The notes under the pieces: model-generated
Told to the model about the DNA's origin: nothing
Databases searched by the model: none
What the model saw: only the letters and a program-made list of their open reading frames with translations
Source of the DNA: Paraniabella hibiscisoli
Lineage (GTDB): Bacteria > Bacteroidota > Bacteroidia > Chitinophagales > Chitinophagaceae
Reading direction: 5' to 3'
Assembly (NCBI RefSeq): GCF_022512515.1
Contig: NZ_JAKWBK010000001.1
Location: 1,488,001-1,552,000 of the forward strand
DNA length: 64,000 bases
Made by a program: the position numbers and the translations under genes
Shown: piece after piece, positions 11,495 through 21,081 of the stretch
Position numbering within the stretch: the first letter of the stretch is position 1
How the letters are laid out: every line of letters begins with the position of its first letter

Positions 11495-12685
11495 ATGAAT
11501 AAAGTAAATATACTGATCTGCTTTCTTGCTGTTTTGATAGGAACAGGGTGTGGCAAGGAACGAACGCTGGAGCCGCTTGAAAAAAATAGCCGGCCTCCGG
11601 GAAAAATATCAAATGTGCAATGGACTGCCGGACCGGGCAAGGCTACCATTACCTATGCACTTCCTTCAGATCCGGATTTGCTATACGTAAAAGCTGTTTA
11701 CAGCCTGGCTAATGGACGCGAGATGGAAGTAAAAGCCTCTTATTATATTAATAACCTTACGGTGGAGGGATTCGGAGATACAGAAGCGCATGAGGTAAAG
11801 CTGTATGCTGTAAACAGGAGCGAAGTGGCTTCTGATCCTGTATCAGTACAAATAACGCCACTTGAAAATCCTATCTGGGGTGTTTTCCGAAGTCTTGCAA
11901 TTACGCCCGACTTTAGCGGAATAAGGGTTACAGCCAAGAATATTTCAAAATCAAGTATGGCATTTGAAGTGTTCGCAGAAGACAGCACCGGTGTTCTAAA
12001 GCCAACAGCCAATAATATTTATACTTCAGCTGAAGATGTAATCAGAACGATCCGTGGTTATGACTCTATTTCGAGAAATTTTGCTGTAACAATAAGAGAT
12101 CGCTGGTTAAATTACAGTGATACATTATTTGCAAAGCTTACTCCCTTGTACGAAGCCGAAATACCAAGATCAGGCTTCAGGGCCGTAACATTGCCGGGCG
12201 ATGTAGGACTACATACATCCACGCCTATGACTGGCATGTGGGATAATGTTGCAGATTGGTGGCCTAATATCGTAATGACAAGTTCGGCAGTGCTTACGCC
12301 GCAATGGATCACTTTTGATATAGGTAAACTGGCTACGCTAAGCCGTATAGTGATTTATGATTACGGCGAGTATTATAATGGACGTACTTACTTTTATGCG
12401 GGTAACCTGTTAGACTTTGAAATATGGGGTTCCAATAATCCTCCTTCTGATGGCAGCTTTAACAATTGGGTAAAGTTGGGCACATTTAAGTCTGTAAAAC
12501 CATCGGGCACTCCCTACGGTATCAACACAGCAGAAGATCTTGAAGTAGCAAGAGCAGGTATTAGTTACACTTTTGATGCCGGAATGCCTAAGGTAAAATA
12601 CCTCCGTATAAAGAGCAATAAAAACTGGCAGGGAACCACCTATTTTGCCATTGCAGAAGTTCGAGTGTTTGGTGATCCCAGATAA
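11495..12685 (+). CDS. Surface lipoprotein with DUF4959/DUF5126/DUF5000-like architecture
   Basis: Predicted surface glycan-binding lipoprotein of the PUL (396 residues). Signal peptide and lipobox LIGTGCGKER put the lipidated Cys near residue 20. The N-terminal part (about 30-125) looks like the Ig-like DUF4959, the middle (about 125-230) like DUF5126, and the C-terminus (about 240-395) like a DUF5000 / F5/8-type discoidin domain, with QWITFDIGKLATLSRIVIYD, a FEIWGSN strand and the closing FAIAEVRVFGD typical of that beta-sandwich. Such proteins directly follow SusD in many Bacteroidota PULs and help hold the polysaccharide at the cell surface. The frame is intact. Domain names rest on recalled family patterns. 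Confidence 0.82.
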   Translation: MNKVNILICFLAVLIGTGCGKERTLEPLEKNSRPPGKISNVQWTAGPGKATITYALPSDPDLLYVKAVYSLANGREMEVKASYYINNLTVEGFGDTEAHEVKLYAVNRSEVASDPVSVQITPLENPIWGVFRSLAITPDFSGIRVTAKNISKSSMAFEVFAEDSTGVLKPTANNIYTSAEDVIRTIRGYDSISRNFAVTIRDRWLNYSDTLFAKLTPLYEAEIPRSGFRAVTLPGDVGLHTSTPMTGMWDNVADWWPNIVMTSSAVLTPQWITFDIGKLATLSRIVIYDYGEYYNGRTYFYAGNLLDFEIWGSNNPPSDGSFNNWVKLGTFKSVKPSGTPYGINTAEDLEVARAGISYTFDAGMPKVKYLRIKSNKNWQGTTYFAIAEVRVFGDPR

Positions 12686-12718
12686 GTAAAAACAATTTTA
12701 ATCACTAAATTTCTTCAA

Positions 12719-13947
12719 ATGATCAAAATAAAATGCTTGAATATTTGCCTGGTTGTTGTAATAGCAACCTGTGCTATCGCACTCCTGCTTTCCTCCTGCT
12801 CCAAAGAAGATGCTTATAAAAAATTTACAGAAGGGGGCGAGATTGCTTACACTGGTAAGCTGGATTCTATAAAAATATACTCGGGCAAAAACAGGGTAAT
12901 CATCAGGGGCTTGTTACTCGCAGATCCTAAGGTAACCAAGTGTGTTATCTACTGGAATAACAGGGTCGATTCGGTGGTTGTTCCGGTGACGCGTACTCAA
13001 AATGTGGATACACTCATGGTGGAATTGAAAAATTTGCAGGAAGGAGTACACAATTTTATTATTTACACCTACGATAACCTGGGCAACGAATCGGTACCAA
13101 CTTACAAGGCTGGAAGGGTATATGGAGAAAGGTATTCCGGCACACTTTTAAATAGACCCATTAATAACGCCTTTACTAACGAAGCCGGGCTTACAGTCAT
13201 CGATTGGGGTGCTATGGACAGGTTAAGCGGAATTTTTGCTACAGATATGACCTATACGGATGCTTCTAATCAGCAACGAACTATTAGGGTTCCAATTGAT
13301 TCTGTTGCTACCAGGCTTACTGATTTTAAAGAGAAAACCAGCATACAGTTCAGAACCTTGTTTAGACCTGATACCTTAAGTGTAGATACATTTTATACTA
13401 CCTACACAACAAAGTATATTCCCAAGTTTAGTCAGACGGATCTTACAGCAACATATATTAAGAATGCCGGACCCAATATTAGGTATAGCTCAATCAACAG
13501 CGCTAACAGGTGGGGTATTTTGGCAGATTGGACCAGCAATGCGGCTATAAATAATGCCAGTGGGTTTGGTTCTCTTGAGCTAAGGTCTGGTGTTGGAAAT
13601 ATATCGATGGAAGCAGGTTGGGGTTTGCCGAATGTAACCAACGGGAAAATTTTTCAAACGATAACACTACCAGCCGGCACTTACAGGTTTAGTATAGATA
13701 TGACTGAATTTAATACGGGCGGCTCGAAATTTATTTGCGTTGCTGCAGGTACCACATTGCCAGACGTAAGTGGTGTTACCGGTGGCAGTATTGGATTTGC
13801 GAACCTTGAAGGCAAAGTGATGGAATTTACTCTGGAAGAAACAACCCAGGTTTCCATTGGCTTTGTGGCAACCCTCACAGCACCTTCCGGGGAGGCCTGT
13901 ACAACAAGATTAAATCGGTTAAATTGTATAAACTGGAATATTTGTAG
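12719..13947 (+). CDS. DUF4998-like PUL lipoprotein
   Basis: Second candidate surface glycan-binding protein. Lipobox LLLSSCSKED predicts a lipidated Cys at about residue 27. The N-terminal half (about 30-200) resembles DUF4998 (EGGEIAYTGKLDSIKIYSGK, then a repeat of Ig-like strands); the C-terminal half (about 250-405) is a jelly-roll-like domain with GKIFQTITLPAGTYRFSIDM. The G-run at 13889-13892 is probably one base short: with the extra G the end reads GGLYNKIKSVKLYKLEYL and stops at 13947; the uncorrected frame runs on to 13972 with unlikely residues. It follows the DUF5000-type gene by 33 bases, and its neighbours suggest a binding rather than catalytic role. Confidence 0.8.
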
Positions 13948-13970
13948 ATGCTTTTACTTCAGCATTAAAT

Positions 13971-14014
13971 AACAGGGCTTTTTGAATGAATATGTTCTTT
14001 CGAAAAGCCCTGTT
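13971..14014. terminator. Hairpin after the DUF4998-like gene
   Basis: Perfect 12-bp inverted repeat AACAGGGCTTTT (13971-13982) and AAAAGCCCTGTT (14003-14014) with a 20-base loop. It lies just after the corrected stop and is probably a transcription terminator or attenuator inside the PUL. Confidence 0.65.
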
Positions 14015-14067
14015 TGATTAACCCAATAACATCTTTTTGGTGTATCATCCACTGTTTAAATTAACCC

Positions 14068-15303
14068 ATGAGATTGAGACGATATTTCTTATTTGCAATG
14101 ATCCTGCTTTCATCTTTGTATCTTAACTCCTGTTCAAAAGACGAGGCTGGCACAATAACCCCTGAGGAGCCGGTGGCCCCGGCAGTAAGTGTAGCAACTA
14201 TTACCACTGTCGTTCCCCATACCATTACTACCGTTGAAGCGCAAGCAGGAGGTCGTGTAACCAATAACGGTGGCGCAACAGTTACAGAGCGAGGTATCGT
14301 GCTGGGCACTGCACCTTCGCCTACCGTAAGTAATATAAAATTTAATACAACCACAGCTTCGGGCGATGGTTCTTTCACCAGCAGGTTAACAGGCCTGTCT
14401 GCCTCCACCAAATATTATGTACGGGCGTTTGCCGTTAATGCTGCCGGTATCGCTTACGGCAACGAATTATCTTTTACAACTGTGGCAATCGGGTCCGCTA
14501 CTTTTAACATAGCACCTTTGTACATTATTGGTAACTCCTTAGCTCATTGGGAGGTGGAGTTAACGGCAGATGGTGGGGACCCCGTAACCGAGCGTGGGCT
14601 TTGCTGGTCGCTTACGGAAAATCCAACGATAGCGGATAGTAAAAGCACTGATGCCGGGAAAGGAATCGGAAAATACACAGGAGCTATAACCGGGTTGCAG
14701 CCTCAAACGGAATACAATGTACGGGCTTATGCGAAGAACGGTGGAGGTATCAGCTATAGTGCTAACATGAAGTTTAAAACAATTCGCAAAGGCAGCCTTA
14801 CTTATACATTTAATAAATCGGCTAGCCCTTCTACAGAAGAGCAGGCCGCTTACACCCGTTTGCAAATAGCTATAGACAGTGCTGTATGGTATGTAAACAA
14901 TTATACTTCTGCAGTGAAGCATGTATGGTTGAACTATGTGCCCGGCGTAGCTACTGCCGATGCTAACAATGAAGGTTGGATGCGCTTTGGAACGGGAGAG
15001 GGATATCAGAATCTACGCACGATGCTACATGAACTAAACCATACTTTTGGTACCGGTACCACCAGCTGGTGGACAGGGAAAATAGTAGGAGGTAAATACC
15101 AGGGTGTCTTTGCAAATGACTTACTAAACAAAATACAAAAATCTACAGGAGCCCAGATCAGCGGCGATACGCAGCATTGGTGGCCGTATGGGCTCAACCA
15201 GAATTCGGAAGTGACTTCCAGCCGGGACTATGTTTTTAACTGCCTGTTGATTGAGCAAATGAGAAGGGATGGTTTATCTGCAGCTGGTGTATGGATACAA
15301 TAA
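14068..15303 (+). CDS. Lipoprotein with two FnIII-like repeats and a HELNH metallopeptidase-like domain
   Basis: A 411-residue predicted surface lipoprotein (lipobox YLNSCSKDE, Cys about 22). Residues about 40-140 and 145-245 are two FnIII-like repeats sharing the pattern TERGI/LV or CW, then STKYYVRAFAVN or QTEYNVRAYAKN. The C-terminal domain (about 250-411) contains HELNH at about 320-324, an HExxH zinc-binding motif, followed by WWTGK and TQHWWPYGLN. The downstream QHWWPYG and the acidic residue after it may supply further ligands, but I cannot assign the third ligand with confidence. A metalloprotease-like lipoprotein between SusD-associated binding proteins and a GH2 enzyme suggests action on a glycoprotein such as an arabinogalactan protein (inference). 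The frame is intact. Confidence 0.72.
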   Translation: MRLRRYFLFAMILLSSLYLNSCSKDEAGTITPEEPVAPAVSVATITTVVPHTITTVEAQAGGRVTNNGGATVTERGIVLGTAPSPTVSNIKFNTTTASGDGSFTSRLTGLSASTKYYVRAFAVNAAGIAYGNELSFTTVAIGSATFNIAPLYIIGNSLAHWEVELTADGGDPVTERGLCWSLTENPTIADSKSTDAGKGIGKYTGAITGLQPQTEYNVRAYAKNGGGISYSANMKFKTIRKGSLTYTFNKSASPSTEEQAAYTRLQIAIDSAVWYVNNYTSAVKHVWLNYVPGVATADANNEGWMRFGTGEGYQNLRTMLHELNHTFGTGTTSWWTGKIVGGKYQGVFANDLLNKIQKSTGAQISGDTQHWWPYGLNQNSEVTSSRDYVFNCLLIEQMRRDGLSAAGVWIQ

Positions 15304-15379
15304 GTAATGCTGCTTAAAGATGTATTAACAACAGTTTGCCAATAAGGAAAAGAACTTTATATCATTAAAATAATTGAAG

Positions 15380-18300
15380 ATGAAAAAAACAATGTCATTG
15401 CTGTTAACTTGTTTAAGTGTAGCAGGAGTGTACGCCCAAACAAAACCCGATTGGGAGAATCCTGAGGTATTTGCAATTAATAAAGAAAATACAAGAGCGA
15501 CGTCGTTGCCTTATGCAACAGAGAATCAGGCCTTGCAAAATGAATACAAAACCTCTCCCTATTTTAAGTCACTAAATGGTAACTGGCAATTTTGCTGGGT
15601 CGCAAAAGTGGCTGATGTGCCCGCTAATTTTTTCGAGGAAAGTAATTATAGTCCCATTACCACGGGACCATGGAAAAAGGCAATCCCAACCAGATCAATG
15701 GCAAGTCAGACTGGACTTTGATGCCCGTACCGGGTAACTGGGAGTTCAACGGTTTCGGTGTTCCTATGTATGTCAATACAGGTTTTGGGTTCCCTAAAAA
15801 CCCTCCTTTTATTAACAAAGATGATTCTCCAACCGGCGCCTATCGCTACCAGTTCGACCTGCCGCAAAGCTGGGATGGACGTAAAGTGTTTTTGCACTTT
15901 GAGGGTGGCACCAACTCCATGTATGTATGGATCAATGGTAAGAAAGTGGGTTATACTGAAAATGCAAAAAGTCCCGCTGAGTTTGATATTACGCCTTACA
16001 TACGCACAGGAAAAAACCTGCTGGCTTGCGAAGTGCATAAGTTTAGCGATGGCACTTATCTCGAAGACCAGGATATGTGGCGCCTGGGAGGTATTAACCG
16101 TAATGTGTATCTCTATAGCACGGCGCAAACCCGCATATTGGATTTCTTTTCACATGCTGATCTGGATGCTTCTTACAAAAATGGCTTGTTCAGCACAGAT
16201 GTGAAAATTAAAAATTATGGCAACAACGCTGCCGCGCAAACAGTGGAAGTATCCATTTTTGATAAAGCAGGTAAAAAAGTGTTTTCTCAAAATAAGAAGC
16301 TGACTGTTCCTGCAGGTGCAATTGATTCTTTATGGTTTGAGGGCACCGTTAAAACACCACTGCAATGGACCGCAGAAACGCCCAATCTATATAACATGCT
16401 CATCACTTTAAAAGATGAGCGCAATGCAGTAGTAGAAGCGACTTCTCATAAGATTGGTTTTAGGAAAATAGAATTGAAAGATGGACAGGTGTTGGTGAAT
16501 GGCAAGAAGGTTTTATTTAAAGGCGTAAACCTGCATGAGTTTAACACCAATACGGGTCAGGTGGTTGATTCGGCTGTGATGTTACGTAATATACAGTTGT
16601 TTAAAGAGCTTAATATTAATGCCGTTCGTACTTCGCATTACCCTCAGCAACCTTTATGGTACAAGCTTTGCGATGAGTACGGCATTTACCTGGTTGATGA
16701 AACCAATCTCGAATCGCATGGACTGGGTTATGGCCCGGATAATGTTTCTAATTTCCCTGAATGGCAGGAAGCCCATCTTGACAGGGTAAAGCGTTTGATA
16801 GAAAGAGATAAGAATCATGCATCTGTGATCTTTTGGTCTTTGGGTAATGAAGCTAGTAACGGTAAAGCATTTTTTACCATGTATGACTGGGCTAAGGCTC
16901 GTGATAAGAGCCGCCCTGTACAGTATGAGCAAGCCTACCAGCGGGATCGCAATACCGATATTATATGCCACATGTATCCTTCCTGGGAAAGTATGAAAAG
17001 GGACGCGGCAAAAGACCTGAAGCGTCCTTACATTATGTGTGAGTATGCACATGCCATGGGTAATAGTATGGGTAATTTCCAGGATTACTGGGACCTGATG
17101 CGAACCAGCAAAAATATGCAGGGTGGTTTTATCTGGGAGTGGTACAATCACGGTTATAAAACGAAAGACGAACAAGGCCGTGAATATTGGGCTTATGGCG
17201 GCGATTTGTATGGGTACAACAAGCTCAATGAAGGGAACTTCTGTATGGATGGTATTATAACTCCAGATCAGCAATACCTGCCCCATACGCACATTGTAAA
17301 AAAAGTGTATCAGAATATACTTTTTGAAGCAAAGGACCTAAACAATGGTATCGTTAATGTGATCAACGATTTTAAATATGTTCCCATTACACCCAGGGAC
17401 TACACTTATAAATGGGTGCTGTTGAAAAACGGCGATACGGCTGCAACCGCCAACTTTGATCTAACTGTAGCCGCCGACTCGAAGAAGGAAGTGAAGCTAA
17501 GCCTGCCTAAAATAAGCGCCGGACCAGGTAACGAATACTTCTTGCATGTATATGCTTTAACCCGCAACGCTTCCCGATTTTTACCTGCAGGTTTTGAAGC
17601 TGCTAAAGGCGAGTTTGCATTAAGTGGCAATAATTATTTTGCAGGAGTAGTAGCCACCGAAAATAAAACCTGGGAGAAAAAGAGGAAGGAGAAAAGGTAA
17701 CGATACAAGCCAGTGGCGTTACTTATGAGTTTCAGAAAAACTGGCGGGGATTAAGCTCTTTTAATCCATCCTCCTTAGGCTGGTTATTTGGAAAACATCC
17801 GAAAGTAAATTTCTGGAGAGCGCCAACCGACAATGATTTTGGAGAACAGGCCCAATACAACCTTCGCTTATGGGATGCGGCTTCGCATAATCAAAAAACT
17901 AGTTTTAAGAACGTAGAGGAGAAAGATGGAACAATTACTTTCAACTACGAAATAAAACCTACAGGCATCGAAGCTATCGTTAATGTTTCTTACACCGTTA
18001 ATAAAGACGGCTCTTTAACGATAGGTGCACATTATAAGGGGTTATCCGGCGATTTGCCGGAAATGATGCGTTTTGGAATGAACATGGAATTATCTAACAG
18101 GTTCAGCAATTTTTCCTGGTATGGCCGTGGTCCCTGGGAAAACTATGTTGACAGGAAAGAAGATGCCTTTATGGGTGTCTGGAAAGGAAATGTAGCCGAT
18201 CAGGCTTTCCCTTATTACCGTCCTCAGGAAGCGGGCAATAAAACGGATGTCCGTTGGTTGACCCTTACCGATAAGAATGGAAAGGGCATACGCATCGTGG

Positions 18301-18539
18301 GAGCGCAACCGCTGTCTGTTAGTGCTACCAACTACCGTACTGAAGACTGGGACCCGGGTACCACCAAAAAACAACAACATGCTTCAGATATATTATCTGC
18401 TGACCGTGTTATACTCAATGTTGACCTGTTCCAGAGAGGAGTAGGCGGATTGAATTCCTGGGGCGCCAAACCATTGGATCAATATCGTTTTAGAGATAAA
18501 GAGTATAGCTATCAGTATACGATCAGCGTTATTCAGTAA
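15380..18539 (+). CDS. GH2 beta-galactosidase, LacZ type
   Basis: Secreted (MKKTMSLLLTCLSVAGVYAQ) LacZ-like beta-galactosidase of about 1,050 residues. Domain order: sugar-binding N-domain (about 45-225), Ig-like domain (225-330), TIM barrel (335-620) and a C-terminal Bgal_small_N domain (about 770-1050, with FWRAPTDND and WYGRGPWENY). The catalytic acid/base is the Glu of WSLGNEASNG (about residue 490), the nucleophile the Glu of MCEYAHAMGNSMG (about 554). Two breaks: the A-runs at 15674-15678 and 17677-17681 each lack one base. It is the last gene of the PUL and ends at a terminator, so it probably trims galactose released or exposed by the other enzymes, in the periplasm. Confidence 0.93.
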
Positions 18540-18567
18540 TATTAAATACAGATAATTATGTGACTTC

Positions 18568-18602
18568 AAGCGTACCGTTTAAGCGGTGCGCTTGTTTGTT
18601 TT
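18568..18602. terminator. Terminator between the GH2 gene and the convergent reductase gene
   Basis: Stem AAGCGTACCG (18568-18577) with CGGTGCGCTT (18584-18593), one G-T wobble, 6-base loop, followed by GTTTGTTTT. It separates two convergent genes and may serve both directions. Confidence 0.7.
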
Positions 18603-19526
18603 ATAGCAAATGGTTAATGACTACATTACCTTTCTTATGACCTTTATCTACATAACAGTGCGCCTGTTTTAATTGGTCAAAAGAATAGATCCTGTCGATG
18701 ACAGGGACCAGCTTTTTGTCTTCAATCATTTGGTGCAGCAGGTCCAGGTAAGCTTGCTTTTCATGCGTCATTGATTTCACCGAGCAGAATACTCCGCCCT
18801 TTTTTAAGATCGATCGGGTATCCGACCTGCTTATTATCCCAACAGCATCCATTACAATATCAAAAGAATCTTCCAGCGCTCCAATATGTTTTTAGTGTAG
18901 TCTACAGCTGTATCGGCACCCAGAGATACAACCAATGAAAGATTACTATGGCTACAAACTGCAGTCACCCTGGCGCCGTAATATTTTGCTATCTGGATGG
19001 CATAGCTTCCAACGCTACCAGATCCTCCATAGATCAAGATGTTGTCAGATGACTTGATCTTTGCTTTTAAAAGAATATGAAGCGCTGTCATAGCGCCGAT
19101 AGGCAATGCCGCTGCCTGTTCAAATGACAATGTATCAGGCATTTTAGCTATCACACCCCATCTCCACGTCTCGGGAACTACCAGGTAATCGGCGTAGGAG
19201 CCGGCGTTTAAACCTGTGGCAGTGCCATACACGGCATCTCCTTTTTTAAATTGAGTAACGGTAGCTCCAACTGTTTCAACAATCCCGGAAAATTCATAAC
19301 CAAGTATAGGCCGTCTGGGTTTGCGTATACCAAACACCAAACGCATTAACAGCGTTTTGAATGTAGAGCCGGGAACAATTCCCTGCCTCACATAGCTCAC
19401 TCCTGGGGTTACGGTGGAAGCGTGAACTTTTACCAGGAGATCTTTACCTCCGGGTGTTGGTATAGGCAGTTCGGCCAGTTGCAATACTTCTGGTGGTCCG
19501 TACGATTGATATAAATAAGCTCTCAT
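18601..19526 (-). CDS. Zinc-less MDR-family NAD(P)-dependent oxidoreductase (quinone oxidoreductase-like)
   Basis: Medium-chain dehydrogenase/reductase family protein of about 308 residues. N-terminal GroES-like domain (about 1-130, with GYEFSGIVETVG and KKGDAVYG), then a Rossmann domain with the nucleotide-binding loop YGGSGSVGSYAIQIAK near residue 160 and the DxxxDYT block typical of quinone oxidoreductases. I see no structural-zinc Cys cluster or catalytic Cys/His set, so it belongs with the quinone-oxidoreductase or enoyl-reductase branch; the substrate is unknown. The frame breaks at the T-run 18889-18893 (A-run on the coding strand), one base short; reading through restores TKKHIGALEDSFDIVMDAVG. 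Transcribed downstream of a Crp/Fnr-like regulator, with a palindrome just upstream. Confidence 0.85.
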
Positions 19527-19594
19527 TTATTTTGATTTGAATGTAAGCGAGCCGAATGCGTTGGCTGCTGTCAATATTTCAACACAAAATAATC

Positions 19595-19613
19595 TGGCAA
19601 ACAAATTTTGCCA
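19595..19613. promoter_or_regulatory. Palindrome upstream of the MDR reductase gene
   Basis: TGGCAAA (19595-19601) and TTTGCCA (19607-19613) form a perfect inverted repeat with a 5-base spacer. On the minus strand it sits just upstream of a near-consensus -7 element (TATTTTG, on the + strand CAAAATA at about 19586-19592) of the reductase gene, so it is well placed as an operator, perhaps for the neighbouring Crp/Fnr-type regulator (inference). Confidence 0.45.
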
Positions 19614-19649
19614 TTCACTTAAGTTAATAAATGAGGGACCAACAAAACA

Positions 19650-20223
19650 TCAACCCTTGCCTGCAACCCGGCTACGTAAACGACTTAATGATTGCGGAGT
19701 GATGCCAAGGTAGCTTGCCAACTGGTATTGAGGTATTCTCTGTATCAGGTCGGGCCTGGTGTTTTGAAGGTGCAGGTAACGTTCTTCGGGTGAAGACGTT
19801 TTGAAGTGATCGAATGATGCCTGGTTTTTGGCCAGCTGTTGTTCTGAAAAAATACGACAAAGTGATTCTAAACGTGGGAATTTTTTGAATGAGTTTTTTT
19901 GAATCGCATCATTAGACATAAGGATAATAGAATCCTCCACACAGGCTACGTAATAAGCAGATTATTTTTTGCTAATGACGCAGAGAGGTTCCGGGGATTC
20001 CAGTTCGGTATAGAAGGCGGTTGTTTTCTCCTGGCCATCTACCAGGTAATAACATCTGATGCAGCCCTTCAACAAAATATCCGTTGGAGGTATACTGACC
20101 CGCTTTTAATAAAATATCATTTTTAGAGAAGTGTTGAAAGAGATCAAGCTCCCTGATAAATTGTTGTTCCTCATTGGTAAGCTCTATGTACTGATCCAGG
20201 TAGTCGAACAAAACTTGACTCAT
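19650..20223 (-). CDS. Crp/Fnr-family transcriptional regulator (frame broken)
   Basis: A cyclic-nucleotide-binding-like regulator of the Bacteroidota Crp/Fnr group, about 190 residues if restored. The N-terminal part (MSQVLFDYLDQYIEL, then FSKNDILLKAGQY and YFVEG) matches the family's cNMP-binding beta-roll. The C-terminal part has the helix-turn-helix LASYLGITPQSLSRLRSR, usual for this group. The frame is broken at least twice: after YFVEG near 20062, and around 19965-19985, where a stop lies between SPEPLCVISKK and the following CVEDSIILMS. The second site does not reduce to one obvious homopolymer error, so this is the gene where true decay is least easily excluded. It lies upstream of, and in the same direction as, the MDR reductase. 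Confidence 0.7.
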
Positions 20224-20272
20224 ATCGTATTTAAATTATTGAATGAGAAACCCGCTGCTTTGCTTTAAGAAA

Positions 20273-20784
20273 TTATGGCTTTAACAGCGAATGATAAATC
20301 ATATAGTTCTCCTCGTCAAAGCAAACAAAAATTACTTTTTGAATAACGGCTTGTGCTTTCAAAAACTCCTGAACTGCTTCAATAGCAAAGGGTGCCGCCT
20401 CGCCTTTCGGAAAACCATAAATGCCGGTACTGATGTTGGGAAAAGAAATGCTGGTTACATTGTTTTTTTCGGCGAGTTGAAGACTGTTGTAATAAGCAAG
20501 GCGCAGCAATTCTTTTTCTCCCTGTTGACCACCTTGCCAAACCGGGCCAACCGTATGTATCACATATTGTGCAGGCAAATTGCCGGCCGTGGTAATAACG
20601 GCTTGTCCTGTTTTGCAGCTTCCTGCCTGGCTCGTATATTTCTGCAGTCTTCCAAAATTGCCGGACCGCCGGCGCGGTGAATAGCGCCATCTACACCTCC
20701 ACCCCCTAAAAGTGAGGAATTCGCAGCGTTTACAATAGCAACTACTTCAATTTTGGTGATGTCTCCTTTTATCAGCTCAATCAT
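20273..20784 (-). CDS. Macro-domain protein (ADP-ribose / O-acetyl-ADP-ribose hydrolase type)
   Basis: Stand-alone macro domain of about 170 residues, YmdB/MacroD-like; these bind ADP-ribose and remove O-acetyl or protein-linked ADP-ribose in the cytoplasm. The sequence begins with [20 protein letters not shown] and has the hallmark [18 protein letters not shown] (residues about 19-36), then [14 protein letters not shown] in the second half, which forms the ribose/phosphate loop. One break near 20611-20614 (TTTT on the + strand, an A-run on the coding strand) is one base short; correcting it gives [24 protein letters not shown], as in the family. No operon partner is obvious. Confidence 0.88.
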
Positions 20785-20898
20785 ATCTTTTTATTTGCAA
20801 ACTGAAGTTAATGCATTGGATTGGTTTGGAAACAGTGGTGCAGGCGTAGTATGGACAAAACGTATTTGAACTGTCCGCGAGCCAAATATGTTTTTTTG

Positions 20899-20974
20899 AA
20901 ATCCCGCGAGGGATGAAATAATTATAACAGGGCCTGACTAAGGTTCTTGAAACCCCGAAAGGGGTGACATATTG
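20899..20974. repeat. Pair of short hairpin repeats
   Basis: Two short GC hairpins each followed by an AT-rich tail: ATCCC-gcga-GGGAT with tail GAAATAATTATAAC (about 20901-20927), and ACCCC-gaaa-GGGGT with tail GACATATTG (about 20952-20974). Very similar pairs occur at 23204-23280 and 37561-37669. They are intergenic and look like members of a REP-like family. The rest of 20785-21081 holds no supportable gene. Confidence 0.6.
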
Positions 20975-21081
20975 AATGCGGCTGTTAGGGTTCTTTTGTT
21001 TGAAATGCCAGCCCTTTAAGCTAGATATGGACGTCTCTGTAAGATTTATTAAGTACATTTAAATTTCCTAAACCCTGTTAT

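Noticed and set aside
16654..17292. 212-residue minus-strand open frame inside the GH2 gene
   Set aside because: It is antisense to the TIM-barrel part of the beta-galactosidase with its catalytic residues; no independent evidence.
20777..21058. 93-residue minus-strand open frame
   Set aside because: It lies across the short hairpin repeats at 20899-20974, has no family resemblance and no promoter; the hairpins explain the sequence better.
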